Below, one piece after another: positions 50,192 through 58,213 of a DNA stretch of 64,000 bases. The notes under the pieces are model-generated. The model saw nothing but the letters and a program-made list of their open reading frames with translations. It did no database searches and was not told where the DNA came from. Position 1 is the stretch's first letter; every line of letters begins with the position of its first letter. The translations under genes and the position numbers were made by a program. This DNA comes from Clavibacter michiganensis subsp. tessellarius (GTDB taxonomy: Bacteria > Actinomycetota > Actinomycetes > Actinomycetales > Microbacteriaceae), in NCBI RefSeq assembly GCF_021922985.1, contig NZ_CP040788.1, positions 1,240,001-1,304,000 of the forward strand, read 5' to 3'.

Positions 50192-50197
50192 TAGCAT
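50192..50197 (+). promoter_or_regulatory. -10 box, leaderless start of MocA-like gene
   Basis: TAGCAT with six bases to the ATG at 50204. With the box at 50143-50148 this makes a divergent pair in a 67-bp gap. Confidence 0.6.
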
Positions 50198-50203
50198 GGG
50201 CGG

Positions 50204-50860
50204 ATGGTGGAGTCGGGATCGGCGGGGACGGCGGCGGATGCGCCGGCGGCCGCGGGGGCCGCTCGGGCCGGGGGCGTGGCGGGCGTCGCGGGCGTCGTGC
50301 TCGCCGCCGGCGCCGGCTCCCGCTTCGGCAGACCGAAGGCGCTCGCCGCGCACCCCGACGGGACGCCGTGGCTGGCGACCGCGATCCGGGCCCTCGCCGA
50401 CGCCGGATGCTCCCCCGTCCTGGTCGTGCTCGGCGCACGCGTCGCCGAGGCGGAGGCGCTGCTCGCCGCGCTGCCCGAGGCCGCCGACGCGCGCGTCGTG
50501 CGCGCCGACGACTGGGCCGACGGCATGTCCGCCTCCCTGCGCGCGGCGCTCCGGGCGGCCGCGGCATCGGATCCGCCGCCCGTCGCCCTCGCGGTCGTGC
50601 CGGTCGACGTGCCGGACCTCGACGCGGCCACGGTGCGCCGCGTGCTCGACGCGGGGCCCGTGGATCCGTCGTCGCTCCGCCAGGCCGTCTTCCACGGCCG
50701 TCCCGGGCACCCCGCCCTGATCGGCCGCGCCCACTGGGGAGCGCTCGCCGCCGAGGTGCGCGGCGACGCGGGCGCCCGCGCCTACCTCTCCGCGCACGAC
50801 GCGCGGCTCGTCGAGGCGGCGGACCTCAGCACGGGGGCGGACGTCGACCGGCGGGCCTGA
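50204..50860 (+). CDS. MocA-like molybdenum cofactor nucleotidyltransferase
   Basis: A 218-residue MobA-like NTP transferase. The signature GVVLAAGAGSRFGRPKAL (about residues 28-45) is the nucleotide-binding loop; AVVPVDVPDLDAATVR carries the Mg-binding Asp, and FHGRPGHPALIGRAHWGAL is typical of MocA/CoxI-associated proteins. Such enzymes attach CMP to molybdopterin to form the dinucleotide cofactor of xanthine dehydrogenase-class enzymes, or a related Mo cofactor step. It lies about 9 kb from the XdhC and dehydrogenase genes, so the link is functional rather than operonic. The N-terminal ~25 residues are low-complexity Ala/Gly. Confidence 0.82.
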   Translation: MVESGSAGTAADAPAAAGAARAGGVAGVAGVVLAAGAGSRFGRPKALAAHPDGTPWLATAIRALADAGCSPVLVVLGARVAEAEALLAALPEAADARVVRADDWADGMSASLRAALRAAAASDPPPVALAVVPVDVPDLDAATVRRVLDAGPVDPSSLRQAVFHGRPGHPALIGRAHWGALAAEVRGDAGARAYLSAHDARLVEAADLSTGADVDRRA

Positions 50861-50918
50861 TCGTCGTCCGGCCGACGGGACGATCCGCCCGCCCCGCGGC
50901 CGGCCCGCAGTACGGTGA

Positions 50919-50966
50919 CCCCGCGCGTCGGGCGCCCCGCGCGTCCGGTGCCCCGCGCGGATCGCG
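50919..50966 (+). repeat. three 16-bp tandem repeats upstream of LCP gene
   Basis: Imperfect units CCCCGCGCGTCGGGCG, CCCCGCGCGTCCGGTG and CCCCGCGCGGATCGCG, consecutive, inside the 159-bp leader of the LCP gene. A TACGGT hexamer (50911-50916) just before them could be a -10 box. Confidence 0.7.
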
Positions 50967-51019
50967 CAACCCGCGCCGCCCGCCGTCCACCGCGACGCCG
51001 ATCCCGCACAGGAGCGACC

Positions 51020-52297
51020 ATGCCCTTCGACGACGCCCCCTCGGCCGGCGACGACCCCTTCACCGGCGACGACCCGCTGTCCGGAGCGACGCGGTCCCCG
51101 GGCTCGGGGATCGCGCGGCACGGGCGCCTGCGCCGGCCGAGCGCCGCGCGGCACGTCGCCGTCGTCCTCACCGCGACCGCGGCCGTGGTGGCCATCAGCG
51201 TCACGTCGATCGCGGCCATCGCCGCCTGGGACCTGAGCCGCACCGTCTCCGCGAACTCCGTCGACATCTCGGACGGCGCCGCCCTGCCGCCGACGCTCGG
51301 CGGGCTGGACGGCGGCGTCGACATCCTCCTCGTCGGCAGCGACAGCCGCGAGGGCCAGGGCGACGAGTACGGCGACCCGAAGGTCGTGGGCACGGGCCGC
51401 TTGAACGACGCGAACGTGCTGGTGCACGTCAGCGCCGACCACACGCGGGCGACCGCCATCTCGTTCCCGCGCGACATGCTCGTCGACATCCCGTCGTGCA
51501 AGGGCGAGGACGGCAAGGCGGACGTCCCAGGAGCGACCCACGTGATGCTGAACACGGCGCTCAGCCGCGGCGGGCTGGGCTGCGTCGTCCGCACGATCAA
51601 GGCCATCACCGGGATGGAGATCCCCTACGCGGGCGTCGTGCAGTTCACGGGGGTCGCCGCGGTGTCCGACGCGGTCGGCGGGGTGCCCGTCTGCCTGGCG
51701 AAGCCCATCAAGGACAGGTACACCGACCTCGACCTCCCGGCCGGCCTCGACGTCATCCAGGGGAAGCAGGCCGCCGAGTTCCTGCGCACGCGCCACGGCG
51801 TGGGCGACGCGAGCGACATCGACCGCATCAGCAACCAGCAGGTGTTCCTCGGGGCCCTCGTCCGCACGGTCACGAGCAGCGGGACCCTGACGAACCCGGC
51901 GAAGGTCTACGGCATCGCCCGCGCGGTCGTGGAGAACATGAGCCTCTCGACGTCGATGGACAGCCCGGCCGCGATCGCCTCCATCGCCCTCACCGTGAAG
52001 GACATCCCCGCCGACCGCTTCACGTTCGTGCAGTACCCGAGCGTGCGACGCGCCGACGGCCGGGTCGACCCGGACACGCACGCCGGCAAGGACCTCATCG
52101 GCGTCGTGTCCTCCGACTCCGACTTCCGCCTCGCACCCGGCTCCGTCGGAGGTGGGGTGCAGGCCCCGACGCCCGCCCCCTCGGCATCCACGGATCCGGC
52201 CTCCGGCACGACGGGCACGACCCCCGACCCCGGCACCGTGCTGCCGAAGGACGTGACGGGCCAGACCGCCGCCGAGGAGACGTGCGCGCACGGCTGA
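51020..52297 (+). CDS. LytR-CpsA-Psr (LCP) cell-wall ligase
   Basis: A 425-residue type II membrane protein. A cytoplasmic N-terminus (~1-45, acidic with a basic stretch) precedes one transmembrane helix (~48-72), then the extracellular LCP domain: VDILLVGSDSREGQG, DANVLVHVSADHTRATAISFPRDMLVDIP with the conserved phosphate-binding Arg/Asp set, GVVQFTGVAAVSDAVGGVPVCL and AEFLRTRHGVGDASDIDRISNQQ. These proteins attach teichoic acids, arabinogalactan or other glycopolymers to peptidoglycan. The C-terminal ~60 residues are a Pro/Thr/Ser tail. GGAGCGACC precedes the ATG. Which polymer is transferred is unknown. Confidence 0.92.
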   Translation: MPFDDAPSAGDDPFTGDDPLSGATRSPGSGIARHGRLRRPSAARHVAVVLTATAAVVAISVTSIAAIAAWDLSRTVSANSVDISDGAALPPTLGGLDGGVDILLVGSDSREGQGDEYGDPKVVGTGRLNDANVLVHVSADHTRATAISFPRDMLVDIPSCKGEDGKADVPGATHVMLNTALSRGGLGCVVRTIKAITGMEIPYAGVVQFTGVAAVSDAVGGVPVCLAKPIKDRYTDLDLPAGLDVIQGKQAAEFLRTRHGVGDASDIDRISNQQVFLGALVRTVTSSGTLTNPAKVYGIARAVVENMSLSTSMDSPAAIASIALTVKDIPADRFTFVQYPSVRRADGRVDPDTHAGKDLIGVVSSDSDFRLAPGSVGGGVQAPTPAPSASTDPASGTTGTTPDPGTVLPKDVTGQTAAEETCAHG

Positions 52298-52299
52298 CC

Positions 52300-52319
52300 G
52301 GCGCGCGTCGGGACGCGCC
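52300..52319. terminator. possible short bidirectional terminator
   Basis: GGCGCG and CGCGCC form a 6-bp stem with an 8-base loop in the 22-bp gap between the convergent LCP and SufU-like genes. Weak. Confidence 0.35.
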
Positions 52320-52853
52320 TCAGCGCCCCAGCGCCTCCTCCAGCGCGTGCCAGGCGAGCAGCGCGCAGGTGCCGCGGAGCGGGTAGCGGCCGGAGTCCGC
52401 GAGGGCGAAGGCGTCGCCGAGGCGGTCCTCGGCGCCGGGCCGGAGCTCGTGGGACCGGATCAGGGCGCGCAGCTCGACGACGAGCGCGGCGGCCTCCGCG
52501 GCCGTCCGCCCCTCGACGAGCTCGGCGAGCATCGACGCGGACGCCTGCGACACCGTGCAGCCGCGGCCGTGCCAGCGGACGGCGATGCGCTCGGCGGGAT
52601 CCACCGACGCGCCCGCGGAGGCGGCGGGGTGCGCCGGATCCGCCGCGAGCACCCGCAGGTCCACCACGTCGCCGCACGTCGCGTTCCGCTGCTCGGACGC
52701 GCCGAGCACGACGCCGACCGCGGGCGTGGCGGCGTCCGGCTCGGCGACGAACCGTCCGGGTGCCGAGGCCGCCCGCAGCTCCGCGGCGCTGCCGACGCGG
52801 CGGCGGGCGTGGTCGGCGATGAGGGCCGACGCGATCTGCCGGTCGAGCGTCAT
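52320..52853 (-). CDS. SufU/NifU-like iron-sulfur scaffold
   Basis: A 177-residue protein of the IscU/SufU fold. The three cluster or zinc ligands lie in RNATCGDVVDL, HGRGCTVSQASASML and YPLRGTCALLAWHALEEAL, the last being the typical SufU C-terminus. SufU accepts sulfur from a cysteine desulfurase and builds Fe-S clusters or carries zinc. It is not in a suf operon here: its ATG overlaps the gamma-glutamyltransferase stop (ATGA), so it is translated from that message. An insert of roughly 20 residues around ADPAHPAASAGAS is longer than usual. Confidence 0.85.
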   Translation of the reverse strand: MTLDRQIASALIADHARRRVGSAAELRAASAPGRFVAEPDAATPAVGVVLGASEQRNATCGDVVDLRVLAADPAHPAASAGASVDPAERIAVRWHGRGCTVSQASASMLAELVEGRTAAEAAALVVELRALIRSHELRPGAEDRLGDAFALADSGRYPLRGTCALLAWHALEEALGR

Positions 52854-54661
52854 CGTCCGACCGCGTACCCCTGGGCCCCGCGCGGGTTGGCCGCGGCACC
52901 GAGCAGCCCGGTGGCGGGATCCCGCGTCACGGCCGAGAGGCGCCCGAGCGTCCAGTCCCCCGCCACCTCCACGACGTGCCCGCGCGCCCGGAGATCCGCG
53001 ATGACGTCCTCGCCCACGCGCCCCTCGACCACGAGGCCGCCGGGCGTCCAGGTGCGCGGCCAGAAGGAGCCGGGGACGCTCGTCGTGTGGAACGTCGGCG
53101 CGTCCACGGCCTGCTGGGGGCTGAAGCCGCCGACGATCGTGCGCAGCAGGTACGGCAGCTGCCACTGGTCCTGCTGGTCGCCGCCGGGCGAGCCGAGCGC
53201 CTCCACGGGCTCGCCGTCGCGCGTGATCAGCGTGGGCGTCAGCGTCGTGCGCGGACGGCGGCCGGGGACGAGCGACGACGGGCCGCCGGGCTCGAGCCAG
53301 GTCATCTGCAGGCGCGTGCCGAGGCAGAAGCCGAGCGACGGGATGAACGGCGACGACTGGAGCCAGCCGCCGGAGGGCGTGGCCGAGATCATGTTGCCGA
53401 AGCGGTCGACGATGTCGAGGTGGCAGGTGTCGCCGCGGGTCTCGCCCGTGCGGGAGACCGTGGGCTCGCCCGTGCCGCCGGCGGACGCGGGCGCGTCGCC
53501 CTCGACCACGAGCGGCGGCCGGAACGGCTCCACGCCGTCGACGTGCCCGGGACGCAGCTCGTGCGACGCCTCGTCGGCGATGAGCGCGCGCCGCTCCGCC
53601 GCGTACTCCGCGCTGAGCAGCACGTCGAGGGGCGCCCCGCCCGGCACGGCGTCGCCGTAGTACGACTCGCGGTCGGCGAGCGCGAGCTTCTGCGCCTCGA
53701 TGATGCGGTGGATCCCCGCGGCCGTCGCCGGGTCGATCTCCTCGTCCGTGAAGCCGTCGAGGATCATCAGCGCCTGCAGCAGCGCCGGCCCCTGGCCCCA
53801 GGCGCCCGTCTTCCAGATCCGGAGCCCGCGGAACTCGATGGACACCGCGTCCTCCCACGTCGCGCGCGAGCCGGCGAGGTCCTCGGCCGTGAGGAGGCCC
53901 GCGTGGTCGGCGCCCGTGGAGTGCCGGTGCGGATCCTGCACGCTCGCGACCATCTCCTCCGCGACGAAGCCCTCGGCCCAGACGGTGCGGGCGGCCTCGA
54001 CGCGCTCCTCGCGCGTCGCGCCCGGGCCCGCGGCGGCCGACGACTCCGACAGGATCCGCTCCATGGCCGCCGCCCACGCGGGGTTCCGCACGAGGGAGCC
54101 GGCCGCGGGCGCCGCGCCGTCGGGCATCCAGAACCCGGCGGAGGCGGACCAGTGCTCGCGGAACAGGTCGGCGACGCCCGCGATGGTGCGGCGCACGCTC
54201 TCCAGCACCGGATGCCCGTCCCGCGCGTACCCGATGGCGAACGCCCAGGCGTCGGCGAGCTCCCACGTGCCGTGGTCGCGGAGCAGCAGCAGCCACGCGT
54301 CGACCGCCGCGGGCACGGCCGCGGCGAGCGCGCCGGCGCCGGGCACGCGGTCGAGGCCCTCCTCCCGGAAGCGCTCAGGGCTCGCGGCGGCGGGCGCGGA
54401 TCCCTGCCCCATGAGGAGCTTCGGCCCGGCCTCCCCCGCGACCTGCACGACGGCGGTCATGTCGCCGCCGGGGCCGTTGAGGTGCGGCTCGACGACGTGC
54501 AGCACGAAGGCCGCGGCGACCGCGGCGTCGAACGCGTTGCCGCCGCGCTCGAGCACGGCCTGGCCGGTGCCGGAGGCGAGCCAGTGCGTGGAGGCGCTCA
54601 TGCCGAACGTGCCGCGGAGCGTGGGGCGGGTGGTGAATGCGTCGGGGGCGCGGAACGTCAC
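52850..54661 (-). CDS. gamma-glutamyltransferase family hydrolase
   Basis: A 603-residue Ntn-hydrolase of the gamma-glutamyltransferase family. The N-terminal part has HLNGPGGDMTAVV and the GYARDGHPVLES core; the maturation point with nucleophile Thr is in GDTCHLDIVDRFGNMIS (Cys replaces the usual second Thr of TTHFS), followed by SATPSGGWLQSSPFIPSLGF and PRTTLTPTLITRDGEP and GSPGGDQQ. No signal peptide is seen, so it acts in the cytoplasm, unlike classical periplasmic GGT. It may break down gamma-glutamyl peptides. GGAAGG precedes the GTG at 54661. It overlaps the SufU-like gene and diverges from an MFS gene. Confidence 0.9.
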   Translation of the reverse strand: MTFRAPDAFTTRPTLRGTFGMSASTHWLASGTGQAVLERGGNAFDAAVAAAFVLHVVEPHLNGPGGDMTAVVQVAGEAGPKLLMGQGSAPAAASPERFREEGLDRVPGAGALAAAVPAAVDAWLLLLRDHGTWELADAWAFAIGYARDGHPVLESVRRTIAGVADLFREHWSASAGFWMPDGAAPAAGSLVRNPAWAAAMERILSESSAAAGPGATREERVEAARTVWAEGFVAEEMVASVQDPHRHSTGADHAGLLTAEDLAGSRATWEDAVSIEFRGLRIWKTGAWGQGPALLQALMILDGFTDEEIDPATAAGIHRIIEAQKLALADRESYYGDAVPGGAPLDVLLSAEYAAERRALIADEASHELRPGHVDGVEPFRPPLVVEGDAPASAGGTGEPTVSRTGETRGDTCHLDIVDRFGNMISATPSGGWLQSSPFIPSLGFCLGTRLQMTWLEPGGPSSLVPGRRPRTTLTPTLITRDGEPVEALGSPGGDQQDQWQLPYLLRTIVGGFSPQQAVDAPTFHTTSVPGSFWPRTWTPGGLVVEGRVGEDVIADLRARGHVVEVAGDWTLGRLSAVTRDPATGLLGAAANPRGAQGYAVGR

Positions 54662-54766
54662 TCGGGGTCCTTCCGGTGGGGGTGGACCCAGTCGACCACA
54701 TGGGATCCTCCCCGTGCGGGAATGCGGCCGGCCCCGCGCCCGTTCACCGTTCGACCCGGGAGGCTC

Positions 54767-56206
54767 ATGACTGACACCAGCGGCGTCGGATTCCGATCCG
54801 AGCGCGGCCCGATCCTCATCGCCCTGATGATGACGACGGGCCTCGTGGCCATCGACTCGACCATCCTCGCCACCGCGGTGCCGTCCATCGTGGACGACCT
54901 CGGCGGCTTCGCCTCGTTCCCGTGGCTCTTCTCCATCTACCTGCTCGCGCAGGCGGTGTCGGTGCCGCTCTACGCGAAGCTCAGCGACACCGTGGGGCGG
55001 AAGCCGATCATCCTCGTCGGCATCGGCCTGTTCCTCGTGGGCTCCGTGCTGTGCGGATTCGCGTGGAGCATGCCCGCGCTCATCGCGGCCCGGGCGATCC
55101 AGGGCCTCGGCGCCGGCGCGGTGGCGCCCATGGCGATCACGATCGCGGGCGACATCTACACGGTGGCCGAGCGCGCCAAGACGCAGGGCTACCTCGCGAG
55201 CGTCTGGGCCGTCTCGAGCGTCGTCGGCCCCACCCTCGGCGGCGTGTTCTCCGAGTTCACGACCTGGCGCTGGATCTTCTTCGTCAACGTGCCGCTGTGC
55301 CTCGTCGCCGGCTGGATGATCGTCCGCCGCTTCCACGAGTCCATCGAGCGCACCCGGCACCGCGTCGACTACGCGGGCGCCGCGCTCCTCACCGTGGGCC
55401 TCAGCCTCCTGATCCTCGCGGTGCTCGAGGGCGGCCAGGCGTGGGCGTGGGACTCCGTGCCGAGCATCGGGTCGTTCGCGGTCGGCGGCGTGCTGATCGT
55501 CGCGTTCCTCCTCGTGGAACGACGCGCGGCCGAGCCCGTGCTGCCGCTCTGGGTGTTCTCCCGGCGGCTGCTGCTCACGACCACCCTGGTGTCGCTCGGC
55601 GTCGGCGCGATCCTCATCGGCCTCACCTCCTACGTGCCCACCTACCTCGAGGGCTCCATCGGCGTCACGCCGCTCGTCTCGGGCCTCGCGCTCGCGGCGC
55701 TCACGATCGGCTGGCCGATCTCGGCGTCGCTGTCGGGCCGTCTGTACCTCCGCATCGGCTTCCGCCGCACGGTGCTCATCGGCATGGCGCTCACCATCGT
55801 GGGCACCGGATCCATCGCGCTGCTCGCGGCGACGCCCACGCTCGTCGGCATCGCGGCCGGCTGCTTCGTGGTGGGCCTGGGCCTCGGCCTCGTCGCGACG
55901 CCCAGCCTCATCGGCGCGCAGTCGAGCGTCGGCTGGGGCGAGCGCGGCGTCGTGACGGGCGCGAACCTCTTCGCCCGGTCGATCGGCAGCGCGGTCGGCG
56001 TCGCCGTCTTCGGCGCGATCGCCAACGCGATCTTCCAGGCGTCGGACGGCGGCCAGCGGGATCCGGACGCCGTGATCGCCGCCTCGGGCGCCGTGTTCCT
56101 CGCGGTCGGCGTGTGCGCGCTCGCGACCGTGGTCGCGGGCCTGCTGATGCCGGAGTCGCGCGTCGAGGACACCGAGCTCGCGCGCGCGGAGCCCGTCGTC
56201 GACTGA
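54767..56206 (+). CDS. MFS transporter, DHA2 (EmrB/QacA) type
   Basis: A 479-residue transporter with 14 predicted helices. It opens with LMMTTGLVAIDSTILATAVPSI (DHA2 motif D1), has the loop KLSDTVGRKPIILVG (motif A), and AARAIQGLGAGAVAPMA (motif C region), then FTTWRWIFFVNVPLCLVAG. Such proteins export drugs or cationic compounds, or metabolites, by proton exchange. A good ribosome site (GGGAGG) precedes the ATG. It is divergent from the gamma-glutamyltransferase gene across 105 bases. Confidence 0.9.
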   Translation: MTDTSGVGFRSERGPILIALMMTTGLVAIDSTILATAVPSIVDDLGGFASFPWLFSIYLLAQAVSVPLYAKLSDTVGRKPIILVGIGLFLVGSVLCGFAWSMPALIAARAIQGLGAGAVAPMAITIAGDIYTVAERAKTQGYLASVWAVSSVVGPTLGGVFSEFTTWRWIFFVNVPLCLVAGWMIVRRFHESIERTRHRVDYAGAALLTVGLSLLILAVLEGGQAWAWDSVPSIGSFAVGGVLIVAFLLVERRAAEPVLPLWVFSRRLLLTTTLVSLGVGAILIGLTSYVPTYLEGSIGVTPLVSGLALAALTIGWPISASLSGRLYLRIGFRRTVLIGMALTIVGTGSIALLAATPTLVGIAAGCFVVGLGLGLVATPSLIGAQSSVGWGERGVVTGANLFARSIGSAVGVAVFGAIANAIFQASDGGQRDPDAVIAASGAVFLAVGVCALATVVAGLLMPESRVEDTELARAEPVVD

Positions 56207-56261
56207 CCCGCCCGACGCCCGCCCGCGCCGCCCCGATTCGCGGGAATGCGATCCCCGCACC

Positions 56262-56267
56262 TAGGGT
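56262..56267 (+). promoter_or_regulatory. -10 box upstream of luciferase-like gene
   Basis: TAGGGT lies eight bases before an in-frame ATG (56276) and about 45 before the ATG at 56312, which has a ribosome-like AGGG. Either a leaderless protein with a 12-residue extension or a short leader is possible. Confidence 0.45.
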
Positions 56268-56311
56268 TGACCCAGATGCATACGTTCGCATGGATAGGGA
56301 AGCAGGGCAGC

Positions 56312-57340
56312 ATGGCGCAGGAGATCGAGCTCGGACTGGACACGTTCGGGGACGTCACGGTCGGACCGGACGGCCGCGAGCTGCCCTACGCCGAGGTCAT
56401 CCGCAACGTGGTCGCCGAGGGCGTCCTCGCCGACCAGGTCGGCATCGACTTCATCGGCCTCGGCGAGCACCACCGCGACGACTACGCGATCTCCTCCCCG
56501 GAGGTCGCGCTCGCCGCCATCGCGGCGAAGACCTCCCGCATCCGCCTGGGATCCGCCGTCACGGTCCTCAGCTCCGACGACCCGGTGCGCGTCTTCCAGC
56601 GCTTCGCGACGCTCGACGCCGTCTCGAACGGGCGCGCGGAGGTCATCCTCGGCCGCGGCTCCTTCACCGAGTCGTTCCCGCTGTTCGGCTACGAGCTGAG
56701 CGACTACGAGCGCCTCTTCGAGGAGAAGCTGGGCCTGTTCGCCGAGCTCGTCAAGGAGACGCCCGTCACCTGGAGCGGCTCGACGCGCGCCGGCCTCACC
56801 GAGCACGACGTGTTCCCGAAGACGGCCAACGGCATCAAGACCTGGGTCGGCGTCGGCGGCAGCCCCGAGTCGGTCGTGCGCGCCGCGCGCCACGGCTTCC
56901 CGCTCATGCTCGCGATCATCGGCGGCGAGCCGCACCGCTTCGCCCCCTACGCCGACCTGTTCGCGCGCGCCCTCGACCAGCTCGAGCAGCCGCGCCTGCC
57001 CGTCGGGATCCACTCGCCCGGCTACGTCGGCGAGACCGACGCCGACGCCCGCGAGGCGTTCTTCCCCGACTACCAGGTGATGCACGCCCGCATCGGCAAG
57101 GACCGCGGCTGGCCGCCGCTCGCCCGCGCGTCCTACGAGCAGGAGATCGAGCACGGGTCGCTGTACGTGGGATCGGCCGAGACGGTCGCCCGCAAGATCG
57201 CCGCGACGCTGAAGGCCGTCGGCGCCACGCGCTTCGACCTCAAGTACAGCGCCGGGCCCTTCTCGCACGAGCGGATGATGGGCGGCATCGAGCGCTACGG
57301 CACCGTCGTCGCGCCCATGGTCCGCGACCTCCTGGCCTGA
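56312..57340 (+). CDS. LLM-class flavin-dependent oxidoreductase
   Basis: A 342-residue bacterial luciferase-like monooxygenase family protein. It begins MAQEIELGLDTFGDVT, has GIDFIGLGEHHRDDYAISSPEVALAAIAAKTS (given here as GLGEHHRDDYAISSP), RIRLGSAVTVLSSDDPVRVFQ (partly, GSAVTVLSSDDPVRV) and LGRGSFTESFPLFGY, with PVGIHSPGYVGETDADA near the end. It uses FMNH2 or F420 to oxidise an unknown substrate. I choose the ATG at 56312 because the conserved region starts there; the earlier ATG adds 12 residues of no known match. Confidence 0.88.
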   Translation: MAQEIELGLDTFGDVTVGPDGRELPYAEVIRNVVAEGVLADQVGIDFIGLGEHHRDDYAISSPEVALAAIAAKTSRIRLGSAVTVLSSDDPVRVFQRFATLDAVSNGRAEVILGRGSFTESFPLFGYELSDYERLFEEKLGLFAELVKETPVTWSGSTRAGLTEHDVFPKTANGIKTWVGVGGSPESVVRAARHGFPLMLAIIGGEPHRFAPYADLFARALDQLEQPRLPVGIHSPGYVGETDADAREAFFPDYQVMHARIGKDRGWPPLARASYEQEIEHGSLYVGSAETVARKIAATLKAVGATRFDLKYSAGPFSHERMMGGIERYGTVVAPMVRDLLA

Positions 57341-57454
57341 TCCGCCGGCCCCGCGCGGGCGGCCGATCCGCGTCGCCGCCGAACGGGGGCCCGAGCGCGG
57401 GATATCCTGCGTCTCGGGCCCGGCACGGGCGGGCATGAGGGAGGACGGGCGGCG

Positions 57455-58213
57455 ATGACCAGCGCACCGCAGCCGCCCCCGCATCGGGGGCCCCGCGCCC
57501 TGGCCTCCGGCATGCTCGCCACGCTCCGCTCCGCCACCCTCGGCCGCGTCCAGTACCGCCTGCTCTACCGCGAGATGCGCCGCGCCACCTTCCCGCGCGA
57601 CTCCCCCACGGGCTCGCAGCCGGGCCCGGATCCGTACGGCCTCGCCGTCGTGGGCGAGGGCACCGCGGTCGGCTACCAGACCGTCTCGCACGACCTCGGC
57701 ATCGCCGGGCAGGTCGCCCACAAGCTGTCGATGCGCACGGGCCGCGGCGTCTTCTGGTCCGCGCAGCCGTTCCCCGACTTCACCGTGCGCTCCTGGCGCC
57801 CGGGGCTCGACGCGTTCCCCGCCTGGGCGAGCACCGACGTCGCGGTCATCGTGCTGGGCATCGGCGACGCGATCCGCTTCACGCCGACGCCGCTCTGGGA
57901 GTCGCTGCTCGGCGCGTGCATCGTGGGCGCGCACGAGCGGATGCCCGCCGACGCGCTGGTGCTGATCGCCGAGGTCCCGCCCCTCCAGGACTCGCCCGCC
58001 ACGCCGCCGCTCATCGCGGGCGCGATCGGCCGCCACGCCGAGGCCCTCAACCTCGCCACCCGCCGCGTCGTCGCCCGGCACGCGCGCACCGCGAGCGTCC
58101 CGTTCCCCACGTGGCGCATCCCCGAGTTCACGGCGCCCAACCCCCAGGACACCCTCTACGGGCGCGTGTACCGGGCGTGGGCGGACCTGATCGTCGACGA
58201 GATCGCGCCGTAG
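57455..58213 (+). CDS. SGNH-fold protein with degenerate active site
   Basis: A 252-residue protein with the pattern of SGNH/GDSL hydrolases but without their catalytic residues. Block I reads YGLAVVGEGTAVGYQ where GDS would be expected (Ser and Asp lost); block III reads VIVLGIGDAIRF with no Asn at the GxND position; and the DxxH block reads PNPQDTLYG with no His. So it is probably a non-enzymatic SGNH protein, or a hydrolase with altered chemistry. Good ribosome sequence GGGAGGACGG precedes the ATG. A TATCCT hexamer further up may be the -10 box. Its stop overlaps the next GTG by one base. Confidence 0.75.
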   Translation: MTSAPQPPPHRGPRALASGMLATLRSATLGRVQYRLLYREMRRATFPRDSPTGSQPGPDPYGLAVVGEGTAVGYQTVSHDLGIAGQVAHKLSMRTGRGVFWSAQPFPDFTVRSWRPGLDAFPAWASTDVAVIVLGIGDAIRFTPTPLWESLLGACIVGAHERMPADALVLIAEVPPLQDSPATPPLIAGAIGRHAEALNLATRRVVARHARTASVPFPTWRIPEFTAPNPQDTLYGRVYRAWADLIVDEIAP

